The notes under the pieces: model-generated | Told to the model about the DNA's origin: nothing | The model's database searches: none | Seen by the model: the letters and a program-made list of their open reading frames with translations, nothing else | From: a virus | Length of the DNA stretch: 26,092 nt | IMG/VR virus record: IMGVR_UViG_3300042430_000094 | Coordinates: 1 to 26,092 of that record | Strand: one strand, 5' to 3' | Shown: positions 20,986 through 26,092 of the stretch, piece after piece | Layout of the letters: each line of letters opens with the position of its first letter | How positions within the stretch are numbered: position 1 is the first letter of the stretch | Made by a program: the position numbers and the translations under genes

Positions 20986-21303
20986 TTACCAGGGACTTTC
21001 ACCTGTTAGATATGGTTTACTAAACCATAAACGGAACCATTCTGGACTTCCTGGTTGTACGTTGTTTTCGTTTTGATAGTTAATCTTTTCCATAGCAGTT
21101 ATACTTGTATTACTACCTGCTGTAGTTACACTACCTGGGGTAGTATATTCTTGTAGACGGCCTACATTAAGACCAGGAGTTAAACTAATACCAGCTAATC
21201 GTTTCATATCCAATAGAGGATCATTTTCATCTAATACTGCTTCAGGTATAAGATCTTCTGTTTTATAAAAGTCAGTCGACTTTAAATGTATATGATTAGA
21301 CAC
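20986..21303 (-). CDS. small hypothetical protein, 105 residues
   Basis: Unrecognised. It contains an acidic segment with DPLLDMKRLAGIS, a Thr/Ser/Gly-rich middle and a conserved-looking aromatic C-terminus, PEWFRLWFSKPYLTGESPW. The start overlaps the end of the upstream 119-residue gene by 8 bases. It lies directly upstream of gp17 in the packaging block, so a link to head assembly or packaging is likely. The LDMKRLAG segment resembles the DEIARLAG segment in the 673-residue protein two genes upstream, and RKIAGL at the end of the 685-residue protein. Confidence 0.7.
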   Translation of the reverse strand: MSNHIHLKSTDFYKTEDLIPEAVLDENDPLLDMKRLAGISLTPGLNVGRLQEYTTPGSVTTAGSNTSITAMEKINYQNENNVQPGSPEWFRLWFSKPYLTGESPW

Positions 21304-21655
21304 CGTATTTGTTCTTTTTGCGTTGAGCTACTGGACTAGTTTTATTAACTTTATCTAGTTCAGAAGATTTTTTATTACTTTGTTTTTTAGTAGGAATACC
21401 AAATTTCTTTTTAGCATGATCAATGATTTCGCGTTCGCCTTCTGTATAGGCAATAGTAGCAAATTCACTGCCCCAGCCGCCTTGATCATCAACGTCACGA
21501 TCACTATTAGGACTGCCTGCTAGTTCAATGCCAAATCGATACGCCAAATATGGATTATTGTTATTATCCAGGCCCGGGTAGCTTTCTAAGCCAGGGATAG
21601 CTCTACGAGCTCCCTTTCTTAGTTTAGCTTCAGTAACGATTTCGTTAATTTTCAT
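21296..21655 (-). CDS. small hypothetical protein, 119 residues
   Basis: Unrecognised. It starts MKINEIVTEAKLRKGARR, a basic amphipathic N-terminus, has a Gly/Asp-rich core (NSDRDVDDQGGWGSEF) with likely strands, a helix ending DHAKKKFGI, and a lysine-rich tail. The short MKI-x-E-x-TE start is shared with the 374-residue protein at 3872. In phages such N-termini are often seen in late or virion proteins, but no processing site can be demonstrated here. The ATG overlaps the last base of the upstream stop, indicating coupled translation. Confidence 0.7.
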   Translation of the reverse strand: MKINEIVTEAKLRKGARRAIPGLESYPGLDNNNNPYLAYRFGIELAGSPNSDRDVDDQGGWGSEFATIAYTEGEREIIDHAKKKFGIPTKKQSNKKSSELDKVNKTSPVAQRKKNKYGV

Positions 21656-23676
21656 TAGGCTTTGATATCGCTAATTAAACTTTCGTAGTCTTTCCATAGG
21701 CTTTCTTCAACTGCTAACGGATTAGCAGCTTTATTAGCTGTGCGTGGATCTTGACGTTTAGATTTATGTAAATCAGTACCATTCGGAATTGCTGCGCTTA
21801 GTGGAGCAATTTTTTCATTTGGTGTATTTACATACTCAATGTCACGTTCTTCAGCAACTTCACCGCCCTCGTCACCTACTGGAATTTCTTGTGCTACCGG
21901 CACTTCAGGAGCAGCCACTGGCACTGTTGGTTCGGCTGGTAGCTCTGCTGATTGTAATCCAGCTAACAACTGTAATACATGAATACCATCAGCACTATCT
22001 GCTGACGCATTAATTGTTACGTTAATAGCTTCTTCAACTTGTTGTTTTTCTTGCGATACGTCACCAGAAACACTATGAGTTTTACCACCAACTACAAATG
22101 TATCTTTACCTGACTGTATAGCATCAAGACGTGCTTTAGTAAATTCGTTACCTTCATCTACAGAAACTTCTGGAGTAGTATCTACGCCACAGGCATTTAA
22201 GAACATATCACGTTTAAAACGTGGATTTTGTTGAGCAAAAATACCAGCATGGTGATGTGCTAACTCTGTAGCTTTCGCACGGTCTGGATTTGCTTTGATT
22301 AAATCAGCAACCATACGGAAATCTTTACGACTAACAGCTTCATCAAGTTCAGTTACTTCAAGTACTGCTGGTTTAACTGTTGGAGGTAAACCTGCTAATC
22401 TAGCAATCTCATCTAATTCTTCAGTGTTTGATACTATTGGTGCTGACACAGGTGCTGTCATTGGAACAATACTGCTTTCAGCAAGTTCTTTACAATAGTG
22501 AGCATAAGCACTAGCTACATCGCCCAAGAAGTCTTCATCCATTAATAAAATGTTTCTAGCACGTTCTGGTTTCATACCGCGTGCTACCATTTCTTTACGT
22601 ACAGCCGCTTCAAAATCACCAGTTGATGTGTCTAAATTTGGATTGTCTTCAGCTAATGCTTTGCCAATTTCTTCGTAATAATAATCACTCTCTTGGATCA
22701 TACGACTTTCTTTAAGTTTAGTAGGTTTAGCTTTTTTCATATCAGGAGCAGAATTTTTAATAGTGTCGCCAAACTCTGTACCTTCATCTAAATTACCTGC
22801 TTTTTTTGCTTTCCATGCTGTAGCATAAGCAATGCCTTTTTCTTTCTTAGATAGATTACCGTCTTTACTATAACCTTTCTTAATGTGTTTAACCATACGT
22901 TCGGCTTTAGCACCTGGAGGTGCTACTTCATCTAAATCGCTAACGTCATCTTTCTGTGCAGCGCCACCGTAGGCTTTACCAGCAACTTTACGGATTGGGG
23001 TGTTTGTATTGCTACCACCACGCTCAGCACGTTCGTCTTCTTGACGGTCTTTTAATGCTTGTAGACGTTTACGTTTAGCAATAGCATCGGCATTAGGTGC
23101 TTCTGGCTCGTCGTAAGCCGCTTCATTCATCGTTGCTTCTTTCTTTTTCATTGCCGCAACAAAGTCTGCTAGTTTACAATCAGGATTAGATTTTTTAAAT
23201 TTTTCGTAGTTTGCTTTGAACTTAGGGTGTTTAGGATCATCAAGTGTATATGGACCTTGACCTTCTTTAATTTTTAGTTTGCTGGTTAGATCTTTTGCGT
23301 CACCGCCAAACATATCTTTAAACGCACCTTTAGCATTGTTCTTATCTTTAACTGCTTTCTTAGGTGGTTGATTAAAAGATGAGGAGTGACGTACACCGTA
23401 TTCATCGTAGTCGTCGCTACTAAAAGGTTCAGCTTTTTTTTCCTTAGCAGCTTTCTTCATTGGCTCTTTCTTGTCGCCATCTTTGTCCATGTCTAAGAAG
23501 TCTGGTTTGGCAGATTCGTTAAATGTTTGGAATTTAGCTTCTAAACTTTTAACAGCTTCCATGATATCACCTTTTGGCTCTACACTTTCGTATAATGGCT
23601 CTGATGATTTTGGAGTTGCTACTTCGGTAGCAAACACTGATTTTAATTTACCTAAGATATCGTACATATTGCTCAT
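21655..23676 (-). CDS. large low-complexity protein with EF-hand-like loop, 673 residues
   Basis: A highly charged, largely disordered-looking protein between the two terminase genes. Residues about 60-75 hold DMDKDGDKKE, which fits the first half of a calcium-binding EF-hand loop, followed by lysine-rich sequence. A basic block near residues 260-300 (HIKKGYSKDGNLSKKEKGIAYATAWKAKKAG) looks like a small folded module. Later segments include DEIARLAGLPP, a helical module around HHHAGIFAQQNPRFKRDMFLNACGVD, and a Pro/Val/Glu-rich linker (EPTVPVAAPEVPVAQEIPVGDEGG). The composition suits a scaffold, an injected internal protein or a virion protein. AAGGACA lies nine bases before the ATG. Function is not assignable from sequence. 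Confidence 0.72.
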   Translation of the reverse strand: MSNMYDILGKLKSVFATEVATPKSSEPLYESVEPKGDIMEAVKSLEAKFQTFNESAKPDFLDMDKDGDKKEPMKKAAKEKKAEPFSSDDYDEYGVRHSSSFNQPPKKAVKDKNNAKGAFKDMFGGDAKDLTSKLKIKEGQGPYTLDDPKHPKFKANYEKFKKSNPDCKLADFVAAMKKKEATMNEAAYDEPEAPNADAIAKRKRLQALKDRQEDERAERGGSNTNTPIRKVAGKAYGGAAQKDDVSDLDEVAPPGAKAERMVKHIKKGYSKDGNLSKKEKGIAYATAWKAKKAGNLDEGTEFGDTIKNSAPDMKKAKPTKLKESRMIQESDYYYEEIGKALAEDNPNLDTSTGDFEAAVRKEMVARGMKPERARNILLMDEDFLGDVASAYAHYCKELAESSIVPMTAPVSAPIVSNTEELDEIARLAGLPPTVKPAVLEVTELDEAVSRKDFRMVADLIKANPDRAKATELAHHHAGIFAQQNPRFKRDMFLNACGVDTTPEVSVDEGNEFTKARLDAIQSGKDTFVVGGKTHSVSGDVSQEKQQVEEAINVTINASADSADGIHVLQLLAGLQSAELPAEPTVPVAAPEVPVAQEIPVGDEGGEVAEERDIEYVNTPNEKIAPLSAAIPNGTDLHKSKRQDPRTANKAANPLAVEESLWKDYESLISDIKA

Positions 23677-23677
23677 G

Positions 23678-24301
23678 TTATTTCTGTCCTTTTTTAGCGG
23701 ATGGGATCTTATTTTGATTGCTACCTACAGGGCTAGTATTGCCTTGTGGTAATTCGTTGGTTGTTTTACCGTTGTTGCTTTCTGGTGTGTCATCTTTACC
23801 TTCAGCAATATCTTCTTTAGGTGTTGATAATTCTTTAAGAATACTATTAAAACTCGCATAGTCTTTACCAGCCTGTGTTGCTGCCGGATTGTCTTCGTAA
23901 GGTTTATCTAATACTGCTTCGCCTTGTTTAAATTCACGTAGATCGCTGTCACCACTTTCGTTCCAACGCCATAGTTCTTCTGGGTGGTTCTTAGGAACAA
24001 CAAACACATTAGCTGCCGGAATATTAGCACGTTCAGCAATAACAGCACGAACCTGATCATTATTACATGGGTATTTAAGTACCGCATCTAATAGATATAC
24101 TTGACAATTTTTGATGTTAGGAAAATCAATATCGCTTTCCATGATTGGCAAACGCTTTGGTGTACTTACGCTTTCTACCGCGTATGCTTCGAGAGCTGCT
24201 TTGATTTGGTCCATTCTTTCGTTAGGGTCAAAGTTAGCAATCTTAACACGGAATTCGTAAGTTTTTTGATTCTCTGCTAGATAATTTAAAAAGTTCTTCA
24301 T
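23678..24301 (-). CDS. conserved-type hypothetical protein, 207 residues
   Basis: I cannot name this protein. It begins MKNFLNYLAE, then has an alpha/beta region with EFRVKIANFDPNERMDQIKAALEAY and IKNCQVYLLDAVLKYPCNNDQVRAVIAE, ending in VFVVPKNHPEELWRW. The last 80 residues are polar and probably disordered (Asn, Gly, Lys and Pro rich). It lies directly downstream of the terminase small subunit, with CATAAATA just before the upstream gene's stop. AGGA lies 11 bases before the ATG. The position suggests a head or packaging role. The ordered N-terminal half looks like a small ferredoxin-like fold, which is a guess from the strand-helix order. Confidence 0.72.
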   Translation of the reverse strand: MKNFLNYLAENQKTYEFRVKIANFDPNERMDQIKAALEAYAVESVSTPKRLPIMESDIDFPNIKNCQVYLLDAVLKYPCNNDQVRAVIAERANIPAANVFVVPKNHPEELWRWNESGDSDLREFKQGEAVLDKPYEDNPAATQAGKDYASFNSILKELSTPKEDIAEGKDDTPESNNGKTTNELPQGNTSPVGSNQNKIPSAKKGQK

Positions 24302-24325
24302 ACTCGTAAGGATCCTGTATAGTGT

Positions 24326-24333
24326 TATTTATG
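24326..24333 (-). promoter_or_regulatory. late-promoter-like motif CATAAATA
   Basis: Minus-strand CATAAATA immediately after the terminase small subunit stop and 24 bases upstream of the next ATG (24301), leaving room for a short leader. Confidence 0.45.
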
Positions 24334-24840
24334 CTACTTTGGCAAATTACTCTTGCCCAAAAGCTGGTTTAATAGTTCGTTGCGATCAAGTATAACGCCT
24401 TTACCGTCTTCGGCGTCTAGTAGCTTGCTACCGTCGGTTTTTTCAGCATCTTTGGCTGCTTGTTGATCTAAGCGCATTTTCTTAAGCTGTAGGTCTACCA
24501 TACGTAGCTTCTTATCTAACTTGGCTTGTTTAGCTGTAATAGCATGTCCTAGCAGTGTGCCCGCTGTGGCTAAGATATGCCCGCTAAAACGTGCTTCCAC
24601 GTTCATGCCTAGATCAATTAGGTCATTGAACTTTTCTTTAGCTAGATCGCTTAGTTCATCTAGTTCTTTATCACTAGTGTCTAAATCTGCTACAAATGGC
24701 AGTGCAGCATCTATTTTATCAATCGCACGATCAACGTCTTCAATCATAGCGCGATTGTCTTCTATAGTGTTCTCTGCTTGTTCAACTGTTGTTTCTTCCG
24801 CAGGCGGTAAATTAAATAGGTCTGATAGTTTTTGTGTCAT
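24334..24840 (-). CDS. 16: terminase small subunit (gp16-like)
   Basis: A 168-residue helical protein of the gp16 type, which recognises phage DNA and stimulates the gp17 motor. The central pattern is characteristic of the T4-like marine phage version: LGMNVEARFSGHILATAGTL, then AITAKQAKLDKKLRMVDLQLKKMRLDQQ, which is a long coiled-coil-like helix. The N-terminus is acidic with a long predicted helix (IDKIDAALPFVADLD). No clear Shine-Dalgarno precedes the ATG; the leader reads AATAATAAACT. It lies between gp4 and the 207-residue gene, and away from its partner gp17. Confidence 0.85.
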   Translation of the reverse strand: MTQKLSDLFNLPPAEETTVEQAENTIEDNRAMIEDVDRAIDKIDAALPFVADLDTSDKELDELSDLAKEKFNDLIDLGMNVEARFSGHILATAGTLLGHAITAKQAKLDKKLRMVDLQLKKMRLDQQAAKDAEKTDGSKLLDAEDGKGVILDRNELLNQLLGKSNLPK

Positions 24841-24850
24841 AGTTTATTAT

Positions 24851-25282
24851 TTAACGTTTCATATTCTTGAAGATGTCGTATTCGGTTACAACTCTAAATC
24901 GAATATTGTTGGCTCTACACCACGCATCAGCGGCGGCCCATTTGGCCATGTTCATTGCTACCATAAGTTTATCACGATAACTACGTGCTGATTCCATCGT
25001 GGTTTCAGTACTGGGTTTAATTTCGATTAGTTCAGTGTGCTTACGTTGATTAGCATCTACATAGACTATTAAGAAATCTGGTACATAGATTGTCTGTTTG
25101 CCTTTTACAGGATTGAAATAAGGGATCTGTATTGCTTCACTGGCCCAATTAACTATTGCTGGATTATTATCGCAAAAACTACAAAAAGTAAATTCCCAAC
25201 TGCTACGATAGGTAGGAACTTTTTTACCTATGTATTTTTCTGGGTGTTTGATTGTGTATTTGCCGTTGGCATACTTACTCAT
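24851..25282 (-). CDS. 4: gp4-like head completion nuclease
   Basis: A 143-residue homologue of T4 gp4 (gp50/gp4), which finishes the filled head before tail joining. The PD-(D/E)xK-type nuclease core, also found in TnsA, is visible: SSWEF with Glu30, VPDF with Asp69, and LIEIKPS with Glu87 and Lys89. Cysteines at 34 and 37 are present. Length and motif spacing match the family. It is followed after ten bases by terminase small subunit and preceded almost directly by the 120-residue gene, so all are in one late transcript. Confidence 0.88.
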   Translation of the reverse strand: MSKYANGKYTIKHPEKYIGKKVPTYRSSWEFTFCSFCDNNPAIVNWASEAIQIPYFNPVKGKQTIYVPDFLIVYVDANQRKHTELIEIKPSTETTMESARSYRDKLMVAMNMAKWAAADAWCRANNIRFRVVTEYDIFKNMKR

Positions 25283-25284
25283 AA

Positions 25285-25647
25285 TTACGCTAGAATTGCT
25301 CGTTGAATGTATTTGTTAATAGGTGGACTGTTGCTAATGCCTAATAGACTAGTTTCTACTCTATTAAAGTTTAACAACATTGCTAGGTACGCACTAAGTT
25401 CTTGTGTTTTTAGTTTACGGAATTCATCTAATAGCGACATAATATCCATACCCTGTGTTTGAGCAGTATAGATAACTGACGCCGCTAGTAATGTGCCGCT
25501 AGATTTATCTCCAGTTACAGACTGGAAGTATCCAACAACCGCATCGTTGACGTTTTGATTAACATTATAATTTTGTGAAAAGAAATTGTTAAAGTATTCA
25601 GTTGTGTTATTTAAACTTGAACTTGGTGGTAAATTGCCGATAGCCAT
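25285..25647 (-). CDS. small conserved phage protein, probably structural, 120 residues
   Basis: Residues 35-115 form a helical module: VNDAVVGYFQSVTG, GTLLAASVIYTAQTQGMDIMSLLDEFRKLKTQELSAYLAMLLNFNR and TSLLGISN. A similar small helical protein, with a LLD...QLS...LNYNR pattern, is common next to gp4 in marine T4-like phages, where it is listed as a virion or hypothetical protein; I recognise the pattern but cannot assign a T4 gene number. The N-terminus is Ser/Asn-rich. AAGGA lies before the ATG and the gene ends three bases from gp4. Confidence 0.75.
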   Translation of the reverse strand: MAIGNLPPSSSLNNTTEYFNNFFSQNYNVNQNVNDAVVGYFQSVTGDKSSGTLLAASVIYTAQTQGMDIMSLLDEFRKLKTQELSAYLAMLLNFNRVETSLLGISNSPPINKYIQRAILA

Positions 25648-25656
25648 AGTTGTTCC

Positions 25657-26092
25657 TTATACGTTTGTGATACCTTGATTACTTGACGGTAATTGATTAT
25701 CTTGACTATTAATATTGTTTGTATTGGTAATCTTATTAACACCCGGAATTGCGCTAATTGCCTTGCTAATACCTTGATTAATACCAGCGGCTGTTGGAAC
25801 AAAAACTGTGCTCAATGGATTTTGGCCACGCAATATATTTTTACCCAGTTGTTGTAGTTCTGCCGATGCTACGTTTTTCAAATTGGTATTTTTAAAATTA
25901 TTTGCTGTTCTAAATCCACCCAAGGCAGCCTGTACAAAATTGCCATTGGCTAGGTTAGTTGTTACATCGCCTATACCTTCAATAAGACCACCTGGGCCTA
26001 AGATGCTTGTGGTGCCACCACCTAAACTGCTCAGTGGGCTTGCTTGGTTGTCGTAGTGTATTACATTAAATCCTTGTACTGTGCCATTGGTT
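25657..26092 (-). CDS. virion-type protein, C-terminal 144 residues (5' end outside window)
   Basis: The reading frame is open from the window edge to TAA at 25657; the apparent TTG start at 25923 is internal. The visible part begins with beta-like sequence (VQGFNVIHYDNQASPL), then a Gly-rich segment with SILGPGGLIEGIGDV, a helix-rich part with NGNFVQAALGGFRTANNFKN, and a polar Asn/Ser/Gln-rich tail ending QGITNV. The Gly-rich, small-residue composition suits a tail or baseplate component, such as a tail-tube cap protein of the gp48 or gp54 type, but that is a weak guess from memory of gene order in relatives. Its stop codon overlaps the ribosome binding site of the next gene. Confidence 0.7.
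   Translation of the reverse strand, partial: TNGTVQGFNVIHYDNQASPLSSLGGGTTSILGPGGLIEGIGDVTTNLANGNFVQAALGGFRTANNFKNTNLKNVASAELQQLGKNILRGQNPLSTVFVPTAAGINQGISKAISAIPGVNKITNTNNINSQDNQLPSSNQGITNV

Noticed and set aside
24521-24991. 156-codon plus-strand open frame
   Set aside because: It lies opposite terminase small subunit and gp4, is Ser-rich as expected for a shadow frame, and has no motif or ribosome binding site.
25611-25802. Minus-strand 63-codon frame
   Set aside because: It overlaps the end of the virion-type gene and the start of the 120-residue gene in another frame; no independent support.
25657-25923. Short gene starting at a TTG at 25923
   Set aside because: The frame is open without a stop to the window edge, so this is the tail of a longer gene.
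1-26092. CRISPR array
   Set aside because: No set of regularly spaced direct repeats is visible; the similar segments at the left end are tRNA T arms.

Overview
The window is part of the genome of a T4-like contractile-tailed phage (myovirus), most like the marine and freshwater relatives of T4. It is AT-rich, and every recognisable gene lies on the minus strand, so transcription runs from high to low coordinates. Core T4-type genes recognised from sequence are gp4 (head-completion nuclease), terminase small and large subunits (gp16, gp17), gp32 (single-strand binding), UvsX (recombinase) and UvsY (recombination mediator). No host can be named from the sequence alone.

Layout in transcription order. 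(1) 26092-19379, head and packaging block: the end of a Gly-rich virion-type protein, a small conserved protein, gp4, gp16, four proteins of unknown function (one a 673-residue low-complexity protein), then gp17. (2) 19315-17258: a 685-residue protein of unknown function closed by a stem-loop terminator. (3) 17191-13665: a translationally coupled four-gene cassette of a radical SAM enzyme, two related putative glycosyltransferase-like proteins and an SGNH hydrolase. (4) 13581-5007: gp32, uvsX, a beta-rich protein, a B12-binding-type radical SAM enzyme, a small acidic protein, a second radical SAM enzyme, uvsY, a SAM methyltransferase and a nucleotidyltransferase-cupin fusion. These genes overlap or nearly touch. 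(5) 4996-2902: a protein of unknown function and an orphan DNA methyltransferase. (6) 2893-1: two tandem consensus sigma-70-type promoters, a 43-codon small gene, a terminator, and a tRNA array with 14 full tRNAs, one partial tRNA, one tRNA-like element and a YkuK-type RNase H-fold gene.

The most unusual structure is at 5712-6487. An HNH homing endonuclease gene, with its own late-promoter-like motif and ribosome binding site, sits inside the first 14 codons of the nucleotidyltransferase-cupin gene. The 5' end of the target gene is present twice, once before the insert (ending after 18 codons) and once after it. The second copy has one extra T, which creates a shifty stop (TTT TGA) resembling the prfB frameshift site. 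Either a +1 frameshift, a sequence error, or excision of the insert would be needed to make a complete nucleotidyltransferase.

The second theme is three radical SAM enzymes in about 8 kb, interleaved with the recombination genes and accompanied by sugar-activation, transferase, hydrolase and methyltransferase genes. I infer an accessory pathway that builds or modifies a glycan or other surface or virion molecule; its substrate is unknown.

Regulation: an NATAAATA motif like the T4 late promoter lies a few bases before several start codons, and a variant, GATAAGTA, lies before gp17 and the radical SAM cassette.
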